Assembly (NCBI RefSeq): GCF_910592395.1
Contig: NC_088308.1
Coordinates: 682,001-746,000 of the forward strand
Direction: 5' to 3'
DNA from: Lineus longissimus
Lineage: Eukaryota > Nemertea > Pilidiophora > Heteronemertea > Lineidae
Length of the DNA: 64,000 nucleotides
Within the stretch, counting starts at the first letter, position 1. Every line of letters begins with the position of its first letter. The position numbers and the translations under genes are program-made. Of this stretch, positions 22,596-34,900 are shown one piece after another. The notes beneath the pieces are model-generated. The model had not been told where the DNA came from and did no database searches. It saw nothing but the letters and a program-made list of their open reading frames with translations.

Positions 22596-24311
22596 ATGTC
22601 GGATGTAGAGGTCTGCCAGCTCGCGTACGAAGGAAAACTAGGAGAACTCAAGTATAAAACCATTGATGATCGGTCTCTTTTCACAAAAGTGGACCAGGTA
22701 CTTATCTGGAAGAAGTTGTTCTCTTTAACTTTCGTTTTTTCTGTTGTTTCTTACTTATGAAGGCAATATGTTCAAGTGTCCGATAATAGAGACTTGCTGT
22801 ACTTTCATCCACATACTTTTCCTATGTACCGTCGTCGGATGCACCATGAATTTGCAAAAATGAAGCCTCGTTAAAGAAAGACTTTTTTCTCATTTTTCAG
22901 TGTGGTCGAGTCCCATTGCACTGGGCTGCATCTGGCGGGAGAAATGAAGTTGAAGAGTTTTTGTTGCAACAGAATGTAGATGTGGATCCAAGAGATGCTG
23001 TAAGATTATAGAATAGAATGGTACCACCTCGATCGGCTTTATTCTGAGGAAATCGGTGGTTAACGTTCCTTTCTCCGGCCCTGCACACAAACCCCTGAGA
23101 CATTCGCCCTCATTTGGTGAAGTACAGGCGTACATCAACAGTTATTGATACAATGTCCAAAGACGTGGCAATTTCAAGGCTTAATTCCTTAAAAGTGACT
23201 TGTACATGTAGTGTAATGATCAATGTTTACTATGAACTTTGTCTATTTTTCAGTCAGATTGGACGCCCCTGATGATTGCAGCCTCAGCAGGAGGACAGCA
23301 AATAGTTGCAGACTTAATTGGCCATGGTGCATCAGTAAACGTCATCAACTCAACTGGTCAGACTCCACTGCATTACACCTCATCCAAGGATAGATATGAT
23401 GTAAATAAAATCTGCTTACATGAATATGTGGATAAATCATACTTAAACATGCTAAAATACTCTCACTTAATGATGTTCTTTACTCTAAAAATGCTGTCTC
23501 TTTGAGGCCTACTCAGTTTGTTGTTCACATTTGAAATGAATAACACCTGATGTTGTTCACCAGAAAGTTTTGCTTGCATAATACGAGTCCATAATACGAG
23601 TCCTAAATAAGGTAAATATTTGCTATTTTCAGTTGACTGAGTTGCTTTTACAGAATGGTGCTAACCCAAATATTGGCGACCAAGTGGGTAATACACCCTT
23701 ACATCGATCAGCCAGTAAAGGCAACATCAAAATCACCAAACTCTTGTTGTCCTATAATGCTGACACATACTACCAGGATACTGAAGGAAATACACCACTG
23801 TAAGTTTAACAGGTACATGTGGATGAATGTTACATGCATATTGTAAAAAGATTTATCAGTGGAATGTTGAGGATTTATGTGTCCTTAGATTGATGTTGTC
23901 TAGTGTTCTCTTCTTGTACTTGTACTTTCTGTGCATCTCTTTCAGCCACCTTGCCTGTGAGGAAGGAAGGCCCCAGGATGCCAAGCTGTTGGTGGATCAT
24001 GGTGCCAGTATGACAGTACGCAACAAGGTAAGACATCGACCAATCTGACATGAAGTGCTGTTAAGATCAATTTCTCATAGTCTGCTGCAGATGCTATGTG
24101 AAACTGCTGTATGCTTTAGTGTTCCTCGTTTACATTGGATCAGATGATCTTCATACAGCAAGGATTCCAGGGTCTAAAATTCCTGATGATTGCTTGATTT
24201 TTTTATTGTGTTTGTTACTCAAATGCCGTTCATTTCTTACAGGATGAGAAGAGTCCACTAGAGCTGGCCGCGCCAGGATTACGGAGACAGCTGCAAACAA
24301 TATCAACGTGA
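22596..24311 (+). CDS. PSMD10: 26S proteasome non-ATPase regulatory subunit 10 (gankyrin)
   Basis: Gankyrin is an all-ankyrin chaperone that holds the Rpt3/PSMC4 ATPase during assembly of the proteasome base. Six exons, 22596-22697, 22901-22999, 23254-23400, 23633-23799, 23946-24027 and 24243-24311, join with GT/AG borders to 221 residues, against 226 in human. Ankyrin signatures appear in order: PLHWAASGGRNEVEEFLL, TPLMIAASAGGQQIV, TPLHYTSSKDRYD, TPLHRSASKGNIKI and the hallmark QDTEGNTPLHLACEEG, the last nearly identical to human. The start was set at MSDVEVCQLAYEGKL, which aligns with the human N terminus; an in-frame ATG 105 nt upstream would add a non-homologous leader. Intron 2 contains a dispersed repeat. 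It is convergent with ZGRF1. Confidence 0.96.
23043..23100 (+). repeat. dispersed repeat, copy B
   Basis: This stretch, ctgaggaaatc to ggccctgcacacaaacccc, matches 13527-13584 with scattered substitutions. It sits in the second intron of PSMD10. Two copies 9.5 kb apart, one next to a SINE head, indicate a dispersed element. Confidence 0.6.
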
Positions 24312-24676
24312 CACGTTTGCTAGAAATTGTTTATTGGAGAGTTTCTGGATTCTGAGAACTTGGACATGTCACATGTACAAGTGTTGGAGACTGGACTTTA
24401 TCGTTTGACTTGAGTGATGACATTGGAAGCCATAATCGCTTGTTGTTCTTGATTTCCTACGCATTGGTTTGTTCATGCCAGACTTTCATTCATAGAAATG
24501 TTTGATATCAAGACTGTGTGTGTGGGGGGGGGGGTTGAACTTGTTGCCGGTGTTTTAAAGTACGGTGTTGTCAACTCCTTTATACGTACATGTAAATGTC
24601 TTCCGTGTAATTTTTCTGGTTCTAATCATGTTCAAACCTGAATAACCAGTTCTTCATTTATCTTGATCTTTTTTAT

Positions 24677-24682
24677 AATAAA
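24677..24682 (+). terminator. PSMD10: poly(A) signal AATAAA of PSMD10
   Basis: A canonical AATAAA lies about 370 nt after the PSMD10 stop codon, in a T-rich setting. It is followed by roughly 1 kb without exons before the convergent ZGRF1 3' end. Confidence 0.55.
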
Positions 24683-25709
24683 AACAGTTCAATTCGGAAA
24701 CAGATTTTTGTTGAATCAGTAAGTCTTGGTCCTTGGATTTTTGCTTTTAGTCAGTCGTCCAGTCCCAATAGGACTGATGGTGCCAGGGTGACAAAATTAC
24801 CCAAAACCTAAATGTAACCTCACATATAAAACCAGAGGAGATGTTCTACCAAAGATGTCCATCTGTCGTCCCAAGGTACAGAGTCACTTCAGGTACATGT
24901 ACTCCTGGAGTTGCCTAGTTGAATATTGAGCCTGTCTTAGTGCACAGTGGAATAGAAGCCTTACCAAAGATGGTTCTGATGTTGTCCCATAGAGGGTTCT
25001 GATGTTGTCATGGTCGTCTCGCAGATGAGGTGTGCAAGAAGTGTCTTTGGTACATCCTGGTGACATCGGGTTGTGAAATAGCTGTCCCCAGTCATATGTT
25101 TCTTGGCCCATTGCATATGAAGGCCATGTGCTTGTTCTTGACTACTTGTAAGGGATCTCCGTGTCTTTCAAGACAGCCTTTTGACCCTTCAAGTGAAAGC
25201 TTTTCAGGTTTTATATCAATAGTGTCCATCGTTTGATTCATCCGCTTGTTTGTTTATTTGCCAGCATTATAACATGGTTACCAATGTTCCGGATCATTTG
25301 ATATACTGCATTGTACGGACTCAGGATACTTGAAGTATCCTACCAGTATAACTCATTCTATCTCATAACATGCCTTATATACTGAAGTATATTGTATCAC
25401 TCAAGTTATGATTTCAACCCATTTCGTGCAGTGGTCCATCTTCCCTAAGCAGTGGAGACCAGTATGCATTCCTAATATCTAGCTCAAACCGATTCCATTT
25501 TCTGGTGTTCTGTCTCTGGCTTGGCAAGTCTGGGAGATGGGATTCAAGGAGGTAGAGATTGTCTCTCACCATGAGTGGTCTGTAGGCTGTACCAAGTACA
25601 TACATTTCCATTCCAGACATGACAATTTGATTGCAGTGGCTGAATATTTTAGGTGTCTTCAATAAGTACAAACAACCAGCAAGTGGAATTTAGAAAACCT
25701 TGTATTGGT
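24683..25709. other. convergent intergenic spacer
   Basis: No gene is recognised between the 3' ends of PSMD10 and ZGRF1. The short open frames here lack domain or splice support. Confidence 0.4.
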
Positions 25710-25715
25710 TTTATT
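25710..25715 (-). terminator. ZGRF1: poly(A) signal AATAAA of ZGRF1
   Basis: tttatt on the plus strand is AATAAA on the minus strand, about 220 nt beyond the ZGRF1 stop at 25937. It is the nearest canonical signal. Confidence 0.5.
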
Positions 25716-25936
25716 ATTTATAAACATTAATTTTTGTCAAAAACAATTATTTCATCGGACGTTTTATACAGAAATCAATGGCAAAGACTTTGGACATAAA
25801 CAGGATACACTTCAGGCAGCTGTGTGTGAATGTCATATCAAACTGGCAGTGGCTGTACACAGGAGGCTTTATATTGGAGTACAGCATCATTGTAGGACAA
25901 CATGTGATCAAAACAAAATAGAATGAGAGTCAAATG

Positions 25937-28900
25937 TCAATGCGTGAACTCTGGTAATTCCTCCTCTTCTTGATTGTTGATCCAATCTTCATCGAACAAT
26001 GACGCATCAATAGTATGGCGGCGTCTTTGTTTGGGTTTGGCCGGTACTGTGTCACTGTTAGGAGAATCGTGACTTATTACAGGAGATTCAGTCTCGTCAA
26101 TGATGGTATCCCATTGCCTTTGATTAGGTTTGGTCAGAATCATGTCAATATCATGAGAATCTAGACTCATCGCAGGAGATTCCATCACACTTTGATGTGG
26201 TACTTCTCTCTGGGCATCATCTGAAATGCATAGACAATGACATCAGAAAGACTTATTAGAAAATTCATTGAAGCAGAGGTGTTACCAAGGCCAGCTACAG
26301 TCTGCATGTATCATTATGAGCTTTTCAATTTCCTATGTGTGGAATGGCTTGGATGAAAGCAGTGTTAACCTGAGCTGAGCTGTGCATGAGAACATGTGTT
26401 TGACAGCAGTGCACAAAGAGGCACACAGTCCCCAGAGAGGAGCTGCATGCCTCAATATGCGGTGAGAACTTCATCCCTGGCATGGCATGTGAAGAAAAGA
26501 TTACCCCATGAGTGTTCCTCTATCTGGGTGACTTGAGACGTGTCTGGAGTCTGGACAACTTGTGAATGTGTCTTCTTGAGTCTTTGCTTCCTTTTGCCCA
26601 TCTGATTTGATTGCACTTGTTCCTCTCCCAAGGACCTCTTCTGCTGGAGGAGTTTCTTGAAGCTGGCCAAAGCAGTGGAAGACTCTTGCACTCCATTTGG
26701 ATACCCTGGATAAGACACACAATTATCCTTGGTAAGATTATCAAGGAAACTAAGCGCTGTCACTTGGGATGTACTCATTGGTTGTTTGGATGCCCTGTGC
26801 GACTTTGGCAGCCAACACGAACTTTGATAGAGATGCCTCAGTGCCGAAGCAGAAGTTATATGATGAGTGAGGGACCTCCACTGAAAGAGATAGATGTACT
26901 CTCTAGCTTGTATGCTGTAAAGCGAACTTTCTAGCTCTAGGAAGCATCTCTTGTGTATGAGAATTTGGATTCTCAGATTCAGAATCTCTTCCACAAAGGC
27001 ATGATAAGGATGTTGGTGTCTCAGAGGAGAGGAAGCTGTCCTTCAAAAATTGATGCAAAAACTACTCACCTCGACAGTGCTGGATTATTTTGCCCCACAG
27101 AATGTTCTTGCTGAGGTTTTTCATGTTCCCAACAATCAGCAGATGATTTTTGGCTCTTGTCAGGGCAACGTTAGTCCTCCTGTTGGTAAACAACAAACAA
27201 GTTATTAAAATCATCCATCCAAGACAACCAGTTTGATATTGTGTTAGCTGCCCTCAATGGTTGTTTTTTGCTTTGTCTCTTGTCAGAATTTGTTGCATGC
27301 ACTATAGATGGGAGCATATCGGGCTTACTGGCCAACTGACTCCATCTTTAGTCATGGTGGCTGATAGGAGTCAATCAAAAGCTTCTTACACATGTTTCTA
27401 ACTTGGGTGGAGTGGCTTACTTGCCCTGGCATAGGAACAAGATAGTTAAGTTATAGAAGAACTCTTTCTTGGCTTTTACATCTCATACAAAACAATGATT
27501 CCAAAATGCCTCTATTTTCAAGATCCTTCTGCCACTGTATGGATGGTGTATGTTCGGCTCAGGCATGAAATACAATCTTTTCAGCAAAATGATCAACTTA
27601 CTGTTCTGAATCTATAAATCCCACAGCTTGAGTTCGGACACAGGAGAGTATGATGATATCCTTCTCTCCGCCCTGGAAGGCGTCTACGGTCGATATCTGG
27701 ATGGACTTCAGTTCACTCTCATACGAGGCACTGCAAAGGAAAGCGATCATCTTCAAGACGTAAGAAGGTTATCAAAAATCTCTGAGCAGATTGCTTGTCA
27801 TACTTTACGCATTGCAGAAGAAAGCATGTACATGTATTGTAATAGCACAGTTTTTTGGATCAACTTCTCAGATTCATTCAACTGAGAACCACTCTTTTGG
27901 CACTCACCTGCATGCTTGTAGAGCCACTCCCAATCTCACCATCTGGGCTCTGTATAACGTGATGACACCAATACTGGCCGCCTCAACCCCCAACATGAGC
28001 ATCATATCAATGAGCGAAATGACAAACTCCACTTCAGTCTCATTGTAGAAGCTCCCGACACCTCCACGTTGCTCTCGGCCAGTTGACACATTGTAGAAAC
28101 ACGAGGTGGGCAAATCAGGCTGAAACATTGAGGTGAAGCACAATACTTTTCTCAAGTATTAGTAACAAAGCAAAGAGAATATATGAAGAGTTCAGATAGC
28201 AAAGAGAACAATTAGACATTGATACCCAGGATGGCAATTAACGAGAGAGCTAAATTCAATGAGACATCGTCGGTCCTTGACTCCTTTCTCTCATGCGCTC
28301 TAGTTGAGCAGTTTGTACCATAGCCAGGCATATACATGTAAGAGGGAGCTATCAGCAGCTGAAGCCCAGAAGTGGATGCTTCCACTGTCATATCTGACAC
28401 TTTGTAGGCCACTCGGGATGTAGGGTACTGATAGATACTCACAAGTAAAGGTGGCCTTGCTGTTGGTTCTATGCCATCAATGAGTTGGTTATTGTAGAAG
28501 AGGGAGTTTGCAATGGTACTGATGCGTGGATGACATCGGTACTGGGTCCTCAGGAGTGTAGAATCATAGCCCTGGAGTAACAACAAACCTGTGAGACACA
28601 GCATGTCTTCAACAGCTAACACTAATGGAGCAGGATATCCATATTGTTCATTAGCATCTCCCATTTGGGAAAGATCCATTTTCTGTTACCGGTACATAGA
28701 TCAGTGATCAGTGATGGATCCAGGGAGAGGGGCAGGGGAGTGGCACCCTTCTGCGAACCAAAATACGCAGCTGGGAGCCCCATCTCTCCCAGGCTCTTAT
28801 CGTTATAGCTCTGCTCTCGATGATTGTTACTTGTAAACAGAACGACACAGTACAATATTGTTGAATTTGCAGAAATGGGCACTTACCATTTTCAAGAGGC

Positions 28901-31900
28901 GGTCAAACAACGTCTGTTCAAGACCATTCAGGTGGGCAGCCTCTGATCCCTGCAGAGTGGGACCAAGTTGCTGAAAATACATTTCAGGCCTGTTATCAAC
29001 GGTAGGGCAATAACTCGCCTAATATCTTTCGAAAAGTTATCAAAAGAAACCACAGGTCTTTACTGTTTTGAAGCCACAAAAGGTCTAACATTTTCTAATC
29101 ACTGAAACAAATCTGACTTTGAGTAGAAACCCGGCAACTTGCGTGCTGGTATTGGGTTTAGTGACGCCAACTACATGTATGGGTACAGCAACCCAAAGTA
29201 GGTCATCTGCAGAAAGATATTTACCTTGGGATCTCCAATCAACACCAGTTTTTCACACTTGAACCTGGCGATGGGGAGGAGTGAGGATGGTTCAGTGATC
29301 TGGCTGCACTCATCTAGAAACACAACCTGAGGGGAGGAGTAACAGAACCAGATGGTTTAACCTATAACTGTTGGCAAGGCACTTCACTGACTAGGTCAGT
29401 ATCCTCTTAGGCAGGAGAATCCTGGTTGCTGAGTCACTGTTAGTCGAACTAATAATCCCAGATATGACAGGTCCTGATGTTAAGTTCGAACATTGATCAT
29501 ACTGTCCTACTGTGACAACCCAAAGACAAGTTTGGCTGGTGGAGCGGTTTGCTCATTCCATGCTGTGCACCATGACATACTCACAGGAAAAACCATCTTC
29601 TCCATGCATGGGAAGGGACAGGCAGCACAGGTCGCACCAACAACACGAGCACTTGTCAGCTTCTGAAAACGAGAGAGAAACAAATCAGAATGTTTTTCCC
29701 ACCAAGGGCCCTATTGTTCATGTCTTTGATGACAACAGGAATACAGAGGAGCAGTATATGCTGACAATGGTTATAAGTAGCCTGAACAAACACTGAATGC
29801 ATCTTCCAATCGTTAGAGTTAAGCAGAGAACTATCCACCTCTACACACTAGTGGTGTGATGGAATTCTTCGATGTATTCTGTGCATGCCGGCTACTGTCT
29901 GCTCCCGGCCCAAACTAGCACTTGGCCTAGACTTACAGCAGAGATGAGTGATGTCACATTGATATTAAAGGAAGCTTACAACCTCAGTACCCATCTGTTC
30001 TCTCCCTAAATCCTCACCTTCTTGTTCCTACCAAGGCGGTGTTGCTCAATACTTTTCCTCACACAACTGCAATAGAAAACAAATTAGATGATGCACTTTT
30101 TTCTCTCATTATTTCATCTTAGGGAATCCTTCAAGGTACATTTGTACTGAAAAAAGACAGGCAGCTCATGCATCAATGGTGTCAAAGGCAACAAGAGATT
30201 CAATGAAGAGATGTCCTGAGGGCCTAAATTAGGATATTCTAGGACACATACCAAGTTCTATTCTGCAATAGGATTCTTACTGTTTCTCAGTGGGTGTGAG
30301 CTCAGACCGCAGCATGTCTTGAAGGTCCTTCAGTTCCTGAGACTCTGTGCCTGAAGCATGCACGCTGTAAGGAAGCACTGGCTTGGCAATCTTCTTGACA
30401 CTGCCTACCCTCACAAAGTCATCATAGCCCATGTCAAGCAACCTGGAAGAGATGAAAAAGGGATGATATCTGTAGTCTTATCTTCTCATGCTTTGGTTGG
30501 TTGACGACAGAGGGATAGTGTCACTGGCTAATGCTCTAGCACTTCCCCTGACCCTCAGTTCATGACACTTGTCATTGTGCTGGGAGTGGCACTGCTGGCT
30601 GAACCCAGACTTGAGAAGGCAGCCACTGAATAGGGAGATTCCCCTATCCTTCGTGAATGAGTGCAAGGGTTCGTTTTGGTGCAGTACATACTCTACTCAG
30701 CCTTTATTATCCAGAAGAGCAACGCTGGAAGTATTTGTCCAGGTGGGGACCGAACCTATGCATCACAACTGATTGTCCATTGAGAGTCCAGCGGCTGAAG
30801 AAGCAGTGATTTACCCCATCAAGATCCTGTCCACTGCGACATTAGTAGTTGAGGATATCAATATCTTCCAAGGGAATGGTACGCCCGGAGTATGGATGTC
30901 ACTGTGGTTGAAGACGGCATCGAGGAACATCACGAGGACAGCAAGCAGATAACTCTTGCCAGCACCAAACACACCTGGGGATGATAAAGCATATCAGTAG
31001 ACAAACATCTATGAAAGTACATGTAGGTGCGTATTCAACTTGCGACACATAAATGTGAGCCTCATTGTCCCCTAAGTTGTAATATGAGACATCACTTGAC
31101 GATGAGACAGTAGGACTGATGTCATTTGATGTCACTGCTACCATTTGAGGTAAAGCTGGCGATGGTGACTATAATGATGACAGTTTAGATTATGAGCCTA
31201 AAACCATCATACAGGGCCACTTCTTGGATGAGTGGCACAAATGAGTACAATTTTTCCAGGAGTACTCACCATGGATAAGCTGTACGGCAGATGCGCCCTC
31301 CTTCTCTGAGTCAAACATGTCAGCTATACCCCTCAGAGCTGATGCCTGATCAACATTGAGGCAGTACTTTTCAGTAAAAGTTATCACTTCTTCTTCCTAT
31401 AAGGAAAGCAAAAGATAAATTCAGCTCTACTGTTCGCTATGAGTCACTGGAGTATCTACAGTTGCCACTTCTCTAAGTTAGCCCAATTACGGCAATGGTG
31501 ACCACACACTCTCACAAATGAGAGGTTTGTAAATAGATTCAGTCACAGGATGCACCACTGTCCACAGAAGCAAACTTTACAACTGTGTAGCATATGTCAA
31601 AGCTTACAAGTCATTACATTAGTTTTGAGCAAAGGACTCAAACTCAAGCAAATCCTTCCTAACAACATACTCACCAGCAAATGCTCTGGGATGTAACATT
31701 TTTTCTCGAGCTCTTGGAAGGGGGTGGTCACAACTCTTGGGGCAGAGAATCCAGACCTGCTACTTGTACAATCACCTTGCATACGTCTCGAGAGGGATTT
31801 TAACGACTCCCTAAAATGCAAACATAGAATCAACAGATGTCATGATGAGTTATTTCTGCCAGACTTTCACTGCCGATGGTGGAACAGTGGTGTAGAGATT

Positions 31901-34900
31901 GGTTTTCGAACTTAAGCAGCTGTACTGTCACCTTGGGTTCCATCCCAGTCAACCAGACCACTTCCTCATGTGACACAGAGAACGGCTTTATCTGATGTGG
32001 ATGATAGAACGATGACACAATAGAATACTAGAACCACTAGGACCACTTCCTCATGTGACACAGAGAGTGACTTTATCTGATGTGGATGATAGAACGATGA
32101 CACAATAGAATACTAGAACAATACAGATGATACTTACAGTTGAATAAGATGCGAGACAATTGGGGGCGATTTAGCCTCCAGATGATCTTGAATGGTTGAT
32201 ATGCATGTGAACTCAGATGCTGCATTACAGGCAAGGATGGCATGACACACCACTGGAAGATAACATGGATCAACATCATTGAAAAACAACCTGTAACTTT
32301 TGATAGAAATAACTGACTGAGTTGGAGACAAAATCTCCTATTGGCCAACTTTCCTCTAATCGAACAGTATGTGACACACTGTGACACATCAGCTTATATT
32401 TACCTCCACTCGTCCATTTGGATGATGAGAAGCCAGTCACAGGATCAATCTGAACTTCATTTGTGGAGTTTGGGCCGTAGAATGAACTCTTGGCGATGAA
32501 TGTGCAGTCAGGTTCAAAACTGAAATCACGGGACACGATCCACAGGTCATCTGAAAACACATCAACATGATTTCCATGGTAACACCATCAGTTAGCATTG
32601 CATCCCGACACTGATGAAGACATGAGATATCAGCTGGTTTACTATATGAGGCTGATCGTTTACCAGGACTGACACAGGCACCCAGGCCATGAAATGTACT
32701 GCACAGACTCCATCTTTAATACTGTCACAACTACGAATTCTCAAACTCTAAACTTTGTCTCTCTCTCTCTCAGGTAACCTTAAGTCTAGGACATCAATAG
32801 TGCAATCATGTAACACCCTGAGACTTTGAACAAGCAAGCCGAAGCAAGATGACAAGGCTTAGAGATTACCTTTGGAATAGGAGCCTGCACCTTCTTTCCT
32901 TGACAGCTTCAAGTAGAACTTTTTCTTTTCTTCTTCATCCCTTCGTTTCCGTGCCCAAGCCTAGATGAAGGAAAGATGATAAGTACGTTGTATTGAGCAA
33001 CAGACTGTGGTAGCTAAACCCTCTTTGAACAACAAACAATGGAAGAATCAGGGTGATGTGACACCATGATTATCATTCATTAGCTTGGAATACTTGGTCA
33101 AGGAGAGTAACTTACAGGGAAACCTTTAGTATGATGTCTCTCTGGGCCCTTCCTTAACAACTGACACTCGCAATAAAACCGCACGCCCTGTCCCCTGAAG
33201 TATGTGTTGATGCTGTGGGGGTCTGAGAGCTCGAGCCGGTACACTTTGCTCTGCTGTGAGGCACCACCTGCACCTTTCTTGAGTTCATCTGCCCATTTGA
33301 AATACTGAAAACAAAAGGGTACTCCTGACGTGTCATATGCAGCCTTGTTTGCTCAAGATGTCCTCATGACCCCAAAGATATATTGTACATGTATGACCAG
33401 ACCCTTGAGTGAGACATCCAAGTGGACTTGTTTCCAACAAAGAGAATACTGTGTACAGCAAGATGGTCTGAACTGATCCTTCTCAACACAGTAAATAGAC
33501 ATTATTATTATCTAGGCTGGGAGTTGGTAGTAACCCTTACCAGTCTTCAACTCATGATGTACTATGTAGTTGGGGTGATTAAAACTTGACAGTGAATTCC
33601 CTCTGTTTGATACAACCCAACAAGAGATGAGAAAAAAGTCTGAATGCCTTCTATATCCTTACAATCACCTGTCTTACCTTGCACTGTTCATTCCTAGCAG
33701 CGTTACAGCTGAAGAAAAATCTCCCCTGAAATATAAAACAAAGGTGTGAAAGGTTCTTGTCGCAGAGGGTTAAACAAGGAATTCATCCACACTATACATG
33801 TAAACCATAAAAGAAGTCACATGTCACTGGGACAGCAAGAGCTGCTAAAACGCCAAATATATACAGAGTATAAAAAAGTACCTTGTTTTTTCCATCCTTT
33901 CTCACTTGAACTATTTTGGATGGTTGGCCATGCTCGCAAGCTGGGTTGTTGTTGGAGGATGCAGTTGCTTTGAATCGGCTATAAGATGAGGTGTTCGCTG
34001 AAACTACAAGGATGAATAGAACAACCACGCTCAGTGTGAGGAGTCAGCAAGATGACTACCAACAAGTTGAAACAGGCCGCTCAAACAAAACTTGTCTTCG
34101 GCCTCCTTGTGAGTAATTTGCTAACATCAGAGAACTCTCCATGTCACTGAGATAGCATCACGGCACAGATACAAGTACCAGTAAGACTCAAGGTCTAGTG
34201 ATTTGTCCTTTTCGCCTTAGCCCACCGAACCCAATGTTTTGACCGCATGTAGTTCAGCATGACAGAAACTGGACCATGCAGCCCCTCTATCATAAGCAAG
34301 GGGTGCATTGACACAACAGTGAGCTATTGAAATGATCTAACACGATCATATGCACTGCTGACATTGCAAATGAGCCAAATAAACTCACCTCCCACTGAGG
34401 GTCTGTACTTTGAAACATCAGCTCTCTCTAATGCATGGTGGTACATCTTTGAAACAGTGAACAGGGTGATATTCAGGTGTTCTGGAACACAAATTTGAAA
34501 GTGAAGCAATGAAGAAGAGGAAGGCTTTTGAAAGATGCCAAATGCAAATAGAACAATGTCATGGTACAAGGAAAGCTAGGGATACATATGTTGATCCATA
34601 ATATACAGTGGAACCCCGGTCAGCGACCACCCTGGTAACATGACCACCCCGCTATGACGACCAAGAATGAATGCTACCATGATTTCTGTTAAAAACTTCA
34701 TTGTAGCAAATTTATCATGCTACAGATGAAAAACAATTTCAAGTCCAAATATTATTTTCACTTTTTTTTCGACTCAAAATGAAGAAACATCATCAGTCTC
34801 AAAAGTTTTTTGACTTTGAAAATTTTTCAGAATTTTGAACTTATGAATAAGTTCAACAATTTTGGGGGGAAAACCTAATCATGCATTTTGTCCCCGGATT

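Noticed and set aside
28574-28684. Open frame upstream of ZGRF1 exon 28 starting MDLSQMGDANEQYGYP as extra coding sequence
   Set aside because: The preceding exon ends at a donor in phase 0 (28887), and the acceptor ttactccag at 28572 joins it directly to GYDSTLLRTQYRCHP as in homologues, so this is intron.
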